A stretch of 64,000 nucleotides of DNA. Source: Cryptomeria japonica (Eukaryota > Streptophyta > Pinopsida > Cupressales > Cupressaceae). Both the position numbers and the translations under genes were made by a program. The stretch is from the NCBI RefSeq assembly GCF_030272615.1, contig NC_081410.1, positions 224,803,415 through 224,867,414 of the forward strand, in the 5' to 3' direction. A model generated the notes under the pieces. That model saw only the letters and a program-made list of their open reading frames with translations, had not been told where the DNA came from and did no database searches. Below are positions 11,281-22,226 of this stretch, in pieces (the stretch's first letter is position 1; each line of letters begins with the position of its first letter).

Positions 11281-13270
11281 GATATTGGGCTTGTTCAGTC
11301 GCAAGAGAGATTTCCGAGGTCGTGGTCATTGATACTACGATTGACACAGATAAACATGGATATTATTGAGAGGTGTGGCTTATCCTCTTTGTTAGAGATG
11401 CCCCAGTATATCATTAACCGGGGTTTGTTGATAGCATTGGTCGAGAGGTGGCATAGTGACACCAACACCTTCCATTTGGCGACAGGTGAGATCATAGTGA
11501 CACCTGAGGATTGCTACCGAATTCTACGGATTCTCGTGGTAGGTGCATTATTACCATATGAGAAAATAGAGGAGGGTGGGACAGAGGCACTTCGCCAGAT
11601 TTTATAGGATGATACAGTTTGCGGATATGAGATCCCCTGGCAGGAGTTCATTGATTTGGATTACGCTCCTCTTCCATCAATGTTGGTAGGATTCATAGGT
11701 GGTTTCTTATGTCCTGACCATAGGTCGAAGGGACTAGTAGTAGGATGGGGGTTGTTCCTAGAGGAAATGGTGACATAGGGTCGTCGATTCCCATGGGGGT
11801 CGGCTATGCTGGCCCACTTATATAGGGATCTGCATCAGGTGGTTTAATTGGGGTATAGCAGTGTATCCACTGGAGTGACACTGCTACAGGTATGGGTGTG
11901 GGAGCATATTCCCACGGCCAGGCCACTTGCAGATAGAGATAGGCCTGCTGGGTGCGCATATGCATATGGATATCGAGGGGTAGTTGTCCACCATAAGCTG
12001 GGCAAACTAGAGCATTGGAGGAGAGTGCTAAATGATGCTAATACGGTCATTTGGAGACCGTATATGGATTGCAAGGTATGGGCAGAGGATGGGATGGAGA
12101 TGCCCTATGTATACATGTCCCAATTTTTGATAGGGTGGATGCCCTTTGTGATTAAGAGATTCTTGCATAGCCGTGTGTTGTGGTAGTATGGTCATTAGTA
12201 GGGAGTTCCACAGGGAGCATGCTTCTATGCTCGATGGAGATAGGATATACCAGAGTGGGGACCCACTATTTATAGTGCGATGGCGATCGAGGAGTTCTTT
12301 CACTTAGCTGGCTAGATATGGGACTACGCCTATGGGGTAGTGGATGCAGGGATGACAGAGGATTTTGCCACACTGTTTGCGGCACATGCAGTGGCTCGGA
12401 TATCCTATCCAATGGAGATGATTCCGGCTTTTGACTTTTGATGATGATGAGGATGAGCATCCCAAGAGGCTAGGGAGACGGGGAGAGGATGGAGAGGAGC
12501 TAGATGATGGAGGTGGGGATGGTGGAGATAGTAGAGGAGGTGGCCGAGGTTGGTGAGGGGATAGAGGGAGAGGAGATAGGGGTGGTGATGGTGGGGATAG
12601 AGGGATTCAGGTGGAGGGAGAAGTGTGGCGAGATATGGTGGATAGAGGGAGAGGAGGTTTGGCTATTAGAGCTAGGGGTGAGGAGAGGGTAGGAGAGGTG
12701 ATAGCAGCGGTGGGAGGGACTGACGAGTTTAGATGGTCGACTCAAAGGAGGAGGTCAGATGTGTTACCCCCACCAGCACCGAGGATAGTGGGAGGGATAG
12801 GGGTACCACTTCACAGGTACCCATCCAGATGCGGATTCTAATGCACCAGGAGGACGTGTAGATTAGGTCACTGCAATTATCAGTGCAACACTTGCAAACA
12901 TAGCTACTAGTGCATCAGTGGCAGATTACATAGCTGACCACTGAGTAGGATACAGTTCTGGAGTGGTTGGGTTGAGCAGAGACTTTGGAGAGAGCGGCGG
13001 CTAATGGCTTGATGAGAGATACCTTGAGAGAGGTGGCTTTGAGAGATAAGGAGGCAGAGTACTACCATAGGCATTACGAGGATGCGATGCCCTGGGAGCG
13101 CTAAGTTCTGAGTTTTATAGCTTCAAGATCTAGTCGATCCAGAGAGACTGGGTCGAGGACAGAGAGCTGAGGTGTGAGAGGGCCTACTAGACAGGATCCA
13201 CCTGGAGATCCATGTGCTGGGATATCTGTTGCGAGATCATCACCCTCAGGAGATAGTCATACCTGAGATA
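11281..13270 (+). pseudogene. Antisense plant-mobile-domain (PMD, aminotransferase-like) ORF inside the gypsy element
   Basis: A reading frame on the strand opposite to gag-pol runs from about 11281. Its start region (PQYIINRGLLIALVERWHSD, then TNTFHLATGEIIVTPEDCYR, about 11400-11520) matches the PMD consensus known from MAIN/MAIL-type plant proteins and transposon ORFs. Further PMD-like sequence follows, including a WVWEHIPTARPL segment near 11895-11930. The frame is broken at about 11605, 11776, 11845 and 12184, mostly by TAG. The C-terminal part (about 12490-12840) becomes Gly/Arg/Glu-rich, and the tail to 13270 has more stops. Extra ORFs antisense to pol near the 3' LTR are known for Tat-lineage gypsy elements. 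The role is unknown. The PMD match is by eye. Confidence 0.75.
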
Positions 13271-13342
13271 CATTGTCTCTATTGTATTTTGATTATTTTG
13301 ATGTATTAGAATAGACATGACATATTTTGTACATTGATCACT

Positions 13343-13363
13343 TTATATATATATATATATATA
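13343..13363. repeat. (TA)n microsatellite
   Basis: This is a short run of alternating TA, about ten units, between the PMD tail and the 42-bp repeats. No function is implied. Confidence 0.8.
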
Positions 13364-13488
13364 TGACACCATTTTTCTTGATCCTCATGTGATGTGTTAT
13401 GGATGATGCTTTCTATATGATTTTGATGTTTCTATGATGATGATGCAATGCTTAGATGTATGTGATTTGATATGTGATGAATATGATG

Positions 13489-13760
13489 TGTTAATGCATG
13501 ATGTTATGAGATGTATCTTGAAAATGAGATGTATGATATGATATGTTGTGAGATGTATCTTGAAAATGAGATGTATAATATTATGTGATGTGAGATGTAT
13601 CTTGAAAATGAGATGTATGATATGATATGCTGTGAGATGTATCTTGAAAATGAGATGTATGATATGATATGTTGTGAGATGTATCTTTAAAATGAGATGT
13701 ATGATATGATATGCAACTAATTTTAAAATGATATGCAACTAATTCTAAAATGATATGCAA
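13489..13760. repeat. 42-bp tandem repeat, five to six units
   Basis: Units of about 42 bp (GATATGATATGTTGTGAGATGTATCTTGAAAATGAG with variants) run from about 13489 to 13712. A smaller repeat, AAAATGATATGCAACTAATT, follows in three copies to 13760. The length is a multiple of three, so the minus strand shows a 14-residue repeat without evidence of translation. Confidence 0.88.
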
Positions 13761-14700
13761 CTAATTTGAGCATCCTCATTCTTCCGTTTGTCATCCCTAT
13801 ATAGTCACATGTTTTTGCTTTCTTTGTAGGTATCATCATTGAGCATTGATTTGTTGGGATATATTGAAAATTTATACAAGCATTATGGTATAATTGAACC
13901 ATAATGACCTGAGAAAAATTTACATGATTTTTAATTTTGCAATATAGCACAAGCGTCAAGGTATAATTAAACCAGGATGACCTGAGTGCGGATTGCATAT
14001 AAAAAGACAAGATTAAACCATTTGTATGCGCAATGTGGAATCATGTCTTTAGTGATTTGTTTGAATCACGTCTCGAGACAAGTATTTACACAGTATAAGT
14101 GATCACCTCACAGACAAAAAACTAAAAAAAATATTGGAGTCCTCATGACTTTCTCTAGCTTGATGCATTGTTGAGAAAATGTAGAGGATCCAATAGTTCA
14201 AAAAGTTCAAGCGCAAAATAGTCAAAAATTTCATGCAAGATGCAAACATTTGATGCTTCAAAAAATCATCCATCATGTTTTGTGAATCCTTTTAAGTGAT
14301 CAATGTTTGTTTTTGTGATTGTTGATTTATTTGTTGGATATGATTGTCTGAGTTTGCTACAAGTTTTGATTGAAGACAAAATTTTGATCAATGTTGCCCC
14401 TAGCTGAGTTTTCCTCTTAATGTGGATATGTACAGTGATTACCAAGCCATGGTGGGATATGGTGAAAGGATATGTGGATAAACCAGGATAGTGACTACGC
14501 TAAGTATGTCCTGGATAATGTGATAAAATGGTGGGCGATGGTCGATAGTGCTTGATTGTGGGTATAATGGCTTGTTAGTAAAGATAGATAGAGGAGCTTT
14601 CCCTTCACAGTAGTGCTTGCTGCTAGGTTTTCACCAGTTTCTTTTATTGTACCTTTTTATTTTCTTTTTCTTAATTTTTGATCTTTTTTTATTTTTTGAT
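13761..14700. other. Gypsy sequence between integrase and the 42-bp repeats, no gene seen
   Basis: The stretch is AT-rich with a T-rich run at about 14640-14715. Two related segments at about 13865-13920 and 13945-13985 (TATAATTGAACCATAATGACCTGAG and its partner) form a short direct repeat. I see no coding frame. Confidence 0.5.
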
Positions 14701-15880
14701 ATTTTTGACTTTTCTATGCATTAGACTGCTCAAGTGTAGTATTTCTTTAGATGGATGTTGTTAGTTGGTTCGTCAAGCACATCTCCTTCTGAAGTCGTTA
14801 GCTGATAAGCACCTAAACCATAGGCTGATATGATGACATAGGGACCTAACTAGTTAGGTTCAAATTTCCCTTTCTTTTCCCAATCTTGTTGATTTCTAGG
14901 ATTTTCCTTGAGTACTAAATCACCAATTTTAAAAATTTTGGGAATGACCTTGTGGTTGTAGCTTCTGCACATGCGTTGCTGATATGCTTTGAGGTGAGTG
15001 TAGGCATGTTGACGTCTTTCATCTAGAAGTTCAAGCTCTTGCAGTCAGTTGACTCGATACTCTTCATCTGGAATTAGGCCTTTCAAAGAGATTCTAAGAG
15101 ATGGAATTTCTACCTCCAGGGGTAAAATTGCTTCTGATCCATATACCAATGAATATGGTGTAGCTCTCGTAGGTGTGCGGATGCTAGTTCATATATGCCT
15201 AAAGTGCTACACTGAGTTGTACATGCCAATCTTTGCCTGCATCATTTACTGTTTTCTTTAGGATTTTCAATATTGTTTTGTTGGATGCTTCTGCTTGACC
15301 ATTCCCCTGTGGGTAGTAAGGTAAAGAGAAACGATGTTGAATTTTGAATTTTCCACATAGTTCTCACACATCTTGGTTCTTGAAAGGTCGTCCATTACCT
15401 ATGATGATGGAACTTGGAATGCCATATCTATAGATTAGATAATTAAGGATAAAAGAGGCAATTTGTTTCCCAGTCACTGTGGTCATGGGGACCGCTTCAA
15501 TTCATTTGCTAAAATATTATGTTGTAGTTATAATGAACTTGTGTCCATTTGAAGATGAAGGATGAATTTTACCGACTAAGTCCAGTCCCCACTGGAAAAA
15601 GGGCCAGGATGTTGTGAATGGTTGCAGTTCCTATGCTAGTGCATGTATAAGATTGCCATGGATTTGGCATTTAGGACACTTCTTTGCAGAATGGTAAGAG
15701 TCTTTTTCCATTGCCGGCTAGTAATATCCCATTCTTAGAAGTTTTTTAGCAAGAGTAGGACCACTTGAATGTGTGCCACAGATACCTTCGTGAAGCTCTT
15801 GTAAAGAAGAGTCAGATTCATTATGATCAAGGCAACGAAGAAGAGTACCATCTAGACCTCAATGGTACAAAGTATCAGCA
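14701..15880 (-). pseudogene. Gypsy integrase
   Basis: The minus strand reads the zinc-binding region near 15660-15700 (KKCPKCQIHGNL). It continues through the catalytic core with FFQWGLDLVGKI near 15600, IIIGNGRPFKN near 15400 and LPYYPQGNGQAEASNK near 15320, and ends with a typical C-terminal module (LVYGSEAILPLEVEIPSLRI, then GKFEPN-stop-LGPYVI). Integrase joins element DNA to the target with a D-D-E triad. Here the second Asp position reads G (IGNG instead of DNG), so the copy is probably inactive. Several TAG stops also break the frame, one of them (PN-stop-LGPY) at a place where family members have Trp. Confidence 0.88.
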
Positions 15881-16534
15881 GTGAGAGTATAACGGGAGGC
15901 TTGCCGGATAAAGTTGCATTTTTTGGTTTTGAGATAGGTCAATGGGTAGGATATTGTTTTTAAGATAGTCGTATATCAGTTCGTATAACAGAGAGTCAGA
16001 ACCAATTAAGGCATAGATAACATGGGATTCAGAATGGTCATAGGCTGGGGAGAACAGTTGCTCTACTAGAAACTTGTAACGACTTTGTTTCTCTAGAATT
16101 TGTAGTAGTGAAGTGATAGTAGCCATTGCATCGCCTGCTCTATTGTCCAACCTTGGTATTTTTTCGAAGGTGATGTGTACAAAATATTGTTTGAAATCAT
16201 CCACCATTCATTTGTATGGTAGCAACTTGTCGTCCTTCATCTGATAGTCATTGTTGATCTGATTGATGACTAGTTGTGAATCTCCATGGACTTTTAATTT
16301 TGTGATTCTCCATTCCATGGCCATTTTGATGCCTATAACCAATGCCTCATATTCAACAACATTATTTGTGTATGGAAACATGAGCCTATAAGATCTTGGT
16401 ATGGTGTGCCCGTTAGGAGTGTTGAATAGAATGCTAGCACCTAAGCCATGTTGAGTATAGGATCCATCAAAGTATAGGGTCCATTGTTTGGTGGAAATAG
16501 CAAGAACATCCTTGTTCGGAAATTTGATCTCCAT
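15875..16534 (-). pseudogene. Gypsy second (archaeal-type) RNase H and linker
   Basis: The frame 16534-16208 reads TKQWTLYFDGSYTQHGLGA, then NNVVEYEALVIGIKMA and KLKVHGDSQLVINQ. These carry the Asp, Glu and Asp positions expected of an RNase H fold. The next frame (16207-15875) is the linker to integrase. A second RNase H between the RT-associated RNase H and integrase is a known hallmark of the plant Tat lineage. The catalytic residues look intact; the break at 16207 separates the two open frames. Confidence 0.88.
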
Positions 16535-16559
16535 TGGTTGTTTTCCTGGTAGCGGTGCT

Positions 16560-17830
16560 TCAGCTAGTTGATCTGCAATTGCTTGTCCTTTGATAGCTCA
16601 TCGCTCTGTGTAGTGGATATCAAATTCACTGAGAATCATGATCCATTTAGCCAATCTTCCCATAAGAGCTGCTTTGTTGAGCAAATATTTGAGAGGATCA
16701 TTTTTTGTGACTAGCTTAATTGTGTGAGCTAGCATGTAATGTTGGAACTTTTGAGAAGCAAATACCACTATTAGACAAGCCTTCTCAATGAATGTATAGT
16801 TGAGTTCATATCCATTTAATGTCCTGCTGATGTAATAGATAGCTCATTCCTTGCCTTGTTGATCTTCTTGTGCTAATAATGCCCCCAGTGATATATCTAT
16901 TGTTGAAATGTAGAGAATGAGTGGCTTCCCTACTATTGGTGGTACTAGAATTGGTGGGTTCATTAGACATTGCTTGATTTGATAGAATGATTCTGTACAT
17001 TTGGCTTCCCATCTGAATGGTACATTTTTAAGTAGCAAATGGTTGAATGGTAGACTTTTATCTGCTAGTTGAGTGATGAATCGCCTAATTGACTAGAGTC
17101 GTCCTTGTAGAGATCTGAGCTAGCTAATGTTCTTTGGTGGTGGCATCTCCATTATGGCTTGTACCTTTGCTGGATCCACTTCAATGCCTTTTGCTGAAAC
17201 TATGTAGCCTAGTAACTTGCCTGATGTAACCCCAAAGATACACTTCTTAGGGTTGAGCCTAACTTGGAATTTCTCCAATCTGTCAAAAATCTTTTCTAAG
17301 ATGCTTAGATGTTCTGCCTGGGTAAATGATTTAGCTAGTAAATCATCCACATAGTCCTCCATGAAGGTATGCATCATGTCATGAAAGATTGTTGTCATTG
17401 CTCGTTGATAAGTTGCCCCAACATTCTTTAAGCCAAATGGCATGACATTCCAACAATACGTTCCCCAAGGACAGATGAATGTTGTTCTATCTTGATCATT
17501 TGGGGCTATCTTGATTTGATTATAGCCTAAAAAACCATCCATTAGTGATAGCATTGCATGGCCTGCTGTGAGGTCTACAATTATGTCGATACTGGGCAAA
17601 GGAAAGTCATCCTTTGGACAAGCTTTGTTGACATCTCTAAAATCGATGCAAATCCCAATGTTTCCATCTGGTTTAGATATTGTTACAATGTTGGAAATCC
17701 ATTCAGCATAGTTGATAGGTCAAATAAATCCAACGTCTAATAGTTTCTTCAGCTCAGCTTTGACCATGAGTGCTACATGTGGATTCATCTTTCTAAGTTT
17801 TGCTTGACTAGCTTAGCTCCTGGAGCAATG
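16560..17830 (-). pseudogene. Gypsy reverse transcriptase and first RNase H
   Basis: The RT starts near 17780 and includes CIDFRDVNKACPKDDFPLPS, GYNQIKIAPNDQDRTTFICP, VMPFGLKNVGATYQRAM and the catalytic YVDD at about 17350. The thumb follows to 17120. The first RNase H is recognisable from about 17040 (LYISTIDISLGALLAQ) to 16620 (NKAALMGRLAKWIMILSEFDIHY). RT copies element RNA into DNA; the YVDD box is intact. Frameshifts or stops at about 17600, 17110, 16850 and 16560 break the polyprotein. The open frame with catalytic motifs is 17599-17120. Confidence 0.93.
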
Positions 17831-18029
17831 GACAAGTGATGCATGATTACCTATGGATCAATCCCAGGCATATCTGCATATGACCAAGAAAATTTGATTT
17901 GCTTTTTTTTGAAAAATTGGATAAACTCTGATTTTTCTTCCTTTGTCAAAGATTCTGCAAGGTGTATGTTTTTGGCTGCTTCTGTTGTACCAATGTTAAT
18001 TGATTGAGTGGGCTCAATCAATATGGGTG

Positions 18030-19200
18030 ATTTCTATTGATAATGTTCAGGAAGAGTTTCAAGTCTCCCATCTTTAGGTGCCTTAAAAAGGTTTTCACCT
18101 TTAGATGTGTCCTTTGTTTCTACTTTTTTGTGATCTATTGTTGTCATTGACTGGTTTTCAGCAGTAGATCCTTTATTTTGTTCATTTTTGTGACTAAAAG
18201 ACTTGGCACTCCCCTGATTGTAGATTTCATTACTTTGTTCACTGGTAGAGTCTGTTTCTGGGTTAACAGTACACAAGTAATGGATAATGGATTCATCATT
18301 CGAGAAAATTGATATGTCATGATTTTCAGGTTCGTCCCAATCTATGAGGTCACGAAAGATAAGTGATAAAGAATCATTGGGTGGATCAAGTTCAGCTGAT
18401 GTAAGTGTCAGGATGGAGGTATCATCGTGGTTGGTTAGGATATTAAATAAGTTAAGGATTTCTTCAAGGTCTTTGATGGTATCATCTTCTATGTAGACTT
18501 GCTCGTAATGTCATTGCTCATTTTCTTTGGTGTCATAGATATTTTGTGCCTTGTTCTTCTTGAGAAATGGGTGTATGACTATCATTTGCAGGAATATATT
18601 CAGTAACATTAGAACAATCGCCCCATTCATAGTCATTTGAATCAGTCTCAGAGGTATTATCCTAGATTCTACTAATGCTGTGGATGGGTATGTTGTAGGG
18701 TGAAAATAAGTCTTTGATGATTGATAAAAGTTTGATAGTTTTCTCTGATTCTGTGTTAAATCCTGCTTCCACTCTTTGCATTTGTTCATATATTGTCTCT
18801 CCTCGGGGAGGAATGATGTTATCAGGAGGTGATTCCTCTTTGTCGGACACTGGTTCTTGAACATGATGTACTTCGGCAGTAGATACTTCCTTCTTTTGAT
18901 TGATGGGCTTCCCTTGATTTTACTTTCTTTCTTGATATTCTTGTTCTTTACGTATTGTCTCTATTGATTCAAATAGTGCTTCTTACCATGAGTCCTCCTT
19001 GTATTTCTTCTTTGCCTTCCATTGATGTTTTTGGTATTTGCTTGGTGTCTTCCTAGGTGGTAGAGTGTGTTCATAGCCCAATCCTATTTTGTCTTTACTA
19101 AATTGTGAAGGAGAATCTAATGGTTTTGTGATGCCTTCCTGATGCTTGCCGATAGGTCCTTTGCCATTGTATCCCATTTGTTGCATGATTAATTAGCCTT
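18030..19200 (-). pseudogene. Gypsy polyprotein segment with G-patch-like motif, between protease and RT
   Basis: The minus-strand frame 19186-18983 begins MQQMGYNGKGPIGKHQEGIT and continues with IGLGYEHT. The Gly spacing resembles a G-patch, an RNA-binding motif reported in this position in some plant and animal retroelements. Downstream frames to 18034 are polar and Glu/Ser-rich with no recognised fold. Several TAG and TAA stops interrupt the frame. From 17831 to 18029 the frame continues as poorly conserved linker. The G-patch call is by eye. Confidence 0.6.
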
Positions 19201-19351
19201 TTCCATACAGGTGTGTTGGTATAGCTACCTCCATAGTAGTTGCTCTGTCTTCTTCCTCATCCTTGTTTAGCCAACTAAGGATGACTTTTTCCTCTAATTC
19301 ATGTGCTAGAGTGCCTAGTTGGATAAATTTGCCATCAAACTTGGTGATGGG

Positions 19352-20823
19352 TGTCTACCCCAACTATAATGACAATAATAATACCTCTAATTGAAATCTC
19401 AATCCGAAGTTTGGACATTCATATGGTAGAGTTTACTATTCTCATGGCTGGTGTTCATTTAGTTGTCAATCCAGGAACGTAAAACTTGAAATGGGTCTGC
19501 AATATATATGCACTAAGCTCCTTAAATGATTATTCTTAATTACTGCAGGAAAAGTAGGAATGGAAATCATAAAAGGCTCTTAGCTTGACACCATCCCCGG
19601 TAGCGGTGCCAAAAATGTCTACCCCAACTATAATGACAATAATAATACCTCTAATTGAAATCTCAATCTAAACTTTGGACATTCATATCGTAGAGTTTAC
19701 TATTCTCATGGCTGGTGTTCATTTAGTTGTCAATCCAGGAACATAAAACTTGAAATGGGTCTGCAATATATATGCACTAAGCTCCTTAAATGATTGTTAT
19801 TAATTACTGTAGGAAAGGTAGGAATGGAAATCATAAAAGGATAAATGAAAGCTTTACAAAACTCTGCTAAAAAGATCTAATAAAAATAACAGGAATCACA
19901 CCGTCCTGCCTTGGTTGCAGGAACAGTCCAGTCATGAACTTCTACTGCAACTAAGTAAAAACTAACTTCAATAATTATAAACACTGGATCACTCACCAAG
20001 TGGGCCCCCTTGGATGAGTGATATCAAACTCTCAGAAAGAACTATTAGTAGATCAGAATAACATATCTTTATTCATTTTTCCTGAAAGATGATTACATAT
20101 TCAAAGAGAGAAAATTCAGAATACTTGACAAAAACTCTGCTCAATCCCTTTCCATTCTGTCTAACTCAGAAAGAATGAAGAGCTTATTATAAAGAAAAGA
20201 CAAACTACAATGGACAACTCCAGTTACGCCCAGAAGAAGAGGCAGATAGTTGTCAGATGAAGGGGATAACAAAGAGCTTGGTTGCAGGAACTGTGGATCT
20301 GAAACCGAACCATAGTCTTTGCACGCGAAAGAGATATTTTGGAAATTAAACATGCACCAGAGTTAAACTCCCATGGTGAAGTACAACTGCTCTGATTATG
20401 CCATAGATTGCGCTTGCTTGAATCTCCTTCAATTTGACCTCCAGCTATCTGAATGTGATTCTCCAGTCCTTAGGCGCGAGGGAAAATTCTCCACCGTGAC
20501 ATCAATTATTATCTGCACTAAAACAGAAACAATATACAAGGACATGCATATGCATCTTACTTAACTAATACATTCATTAACTCATGTATGAAATCATCCT
20601 AAATAATTCGCATATCACAGGGACAAACCATTTGGCTGCAGGAATAAACTGGCATGGCCGCAAGAATTAACAGACAAGGTTCAAACATGATTTCTTAAGT
20701 TTAGTTTTAAAAAATGGATTACATATAATCAATTCACAATATTTTACTATCACAATGCAACCCAAAAGATACCAAAAACCTAAGAGTCCTGATAAAAAAA
20801 CATGTCAATACACCGACTTATCA
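19352..20823 (-). mobile_element. Deleted LTR retrotransposon: truncated LTR, primer site and full LTR
   Basis: A full LTR at 19616-20823 (1208 bp) starts TGTCTACCCC and ends TTATCA. A truncated copy of its first 226 bp or so lies at 19352 to about 19577. Between them are only about 38 bp containing a primer site. The target duplication is exact: ATGGG at 19347-19351 and 20824-20828. The insertion splits the host gypsy polyprotein between protease and the G-patch segment. The internal region is lost, probably by a deletion between two AAAAGG sites. No coding capacity remains. Confidence 0.92.
19591..19611 (-). other. Primer-binding site of the deleted LTR element (tRNA-Asp-like)
   Basis: The minus strand reads TGGCACCGCTACCGGGGAT. 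It matches the TGGCGCCGTTGCCGGGGAT tRNA-Asp primer site, as I remember it for Athila/Tat elements, with three transitions. This places the lost element in that broad group. Confidence 0.7.
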
Positions 20824-20828
20824 ATGGG

Positions 20829-22175
20829 TTGTGTTGCTTGATGTGTTGATGTTGTAGGTAATCCATGAGATTTAGGCGATGCTGGTAAGTTGGCTAAACA
20901 CAAAGGTTCCAAAGAGTATTCTCTCATGCCTTGCTCTTTGATTTTCATTTTCTGCTTGAAATCCATAGATAGTAATTTAGACTTTTCTTATTGAATAGTT
21001 GGTGCCGAGGAACTTTGTTTATCTCTATTATGTGGAACCAAGCTGTCTTGGGCTGCCCCCATAGCATTATAATGTTGAAAAGGGTTATGATCTGCTGATA
21101 TAGAAATCTCCTATCCCTTGTAGGGGAACTTAACACACTGGTGATAAGTAGAAGGTACTGCTTGCATTTTATGTATCCAAGGTCGACCCAATAAGATGTT
21201 ATATGTGAGGTCTATGTCTAAGACTTGGCACATAGTGTCCTTTTATATTGGTCCTACTTGAATTGGTAACATTACTGTTCCTTTGGATGAACTTTCTTCA
21301 TCACTGTATGCTTTGATAGTGATCTTTTTGCATGGATCAATAGATTGCTCAGAGAAGCCTAATGCACGGATAAGTTTCAAGGTATGGATATTGAGTCCAG
21401 CTCCTCCATCTATTAATACTCTTTTGACCCAATGCTTGTAGACCAAGACTTCAATGTGGAGTGGAGTATTGTGTGGATGGCTCAATGAGATATTATCATG
21501 CTCAGAAAAGGTAAGGTTATGAGGCCCTGTATTATGAGCCACCATGGCTTGGAATTTGTCAGCATCCAAATCTTGAGGTACATTTGTTTCCAATAGTGCT
21601 TGTTCCAAGATGTCTTTGTGTTTTGGCGAAAGTTTTAGCAACTCTAGTATAGATATTTGAGCAGGAGTTTTGCACAGTTGACTGACTAGATCATATTGAA
21701 TTTTGGGTATGATGTTTGTTGTTGACGTATGCCCCTTCAAGACATATTTTTGAGCTCTGGTTGTTGCATTGACGGATTCATGTTCACGCTTGTCTTCGAT
21801 TATGATGATGTTTACTTGATTGTCCTCGGCTGAAATATGATTGATGGTGTTATTGTATATGTGATTGATACGAGCTTCACATGTATCATTTGAGGTTGAA
21901 GCTCTATCCTTGTTGTAGTTTGGAAGAGGATTCTTAAAGGCTCCATAGTCACTGTTTGTCTTGAGACCATCAACTGTTAAATCACCTCTATCAATCATGT
22001 CTTGAACAATGTTTTTCAGTCTCATGCAATCATTTGTTTGATGACCTTTGTTGCAATGAAAATCACAAAAGTGTGAGTCATTCCACCAGGGTGGTTTGAT
22101 TTGTGGTTCAAAGTTGTTGATCACTGGTAAGGAGATAATTTTGTTTGCCAGGAGTTCTCTTAATGTTGATTCCAA
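20829..22175 (-). pseudogene. Gypsy gag C-terminus (zinc knuckle-like) and aspartic protease
   Basis: The frame 22175-21243 (310 codons) contains a Cys/His cluster, CDFHCNKGHQTNDC, about 40 residues in. About 200 residues later is the protease signature VLIDGGAGLNI, a DGG variant typical of plant Tat-type proteases. After one stop at about 21241 the frame resumes with [20 protein letters not shown] near 21200-21150, the second conserved protease segment. Sequence down to 20829 continues the polyprotein until the LTR insertion. The protease processes Gag-Pol during particle maturation. Downstream stops and the LTR insertion disable it. Confidence 0.9.
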
Positions 22176-22226
22176 TGATTGCCCTAGTGGTGTGTAAATG
22201 CATTTTGGAAAGTTGTTGGTGTTACC

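Noticed and set aside
13397-13738. 113-codon minus-strand frame with a 14-residue repeat
   Set aside because: It is the by-product of a 42-bp tandem repeat; the composition follows the DNA repeat.
15049-15261. 70-codon plus-strand frame
   Set aside because: It is the reverse complement of the integrase C-terminal region, which has clear family motifs on the minus strand.
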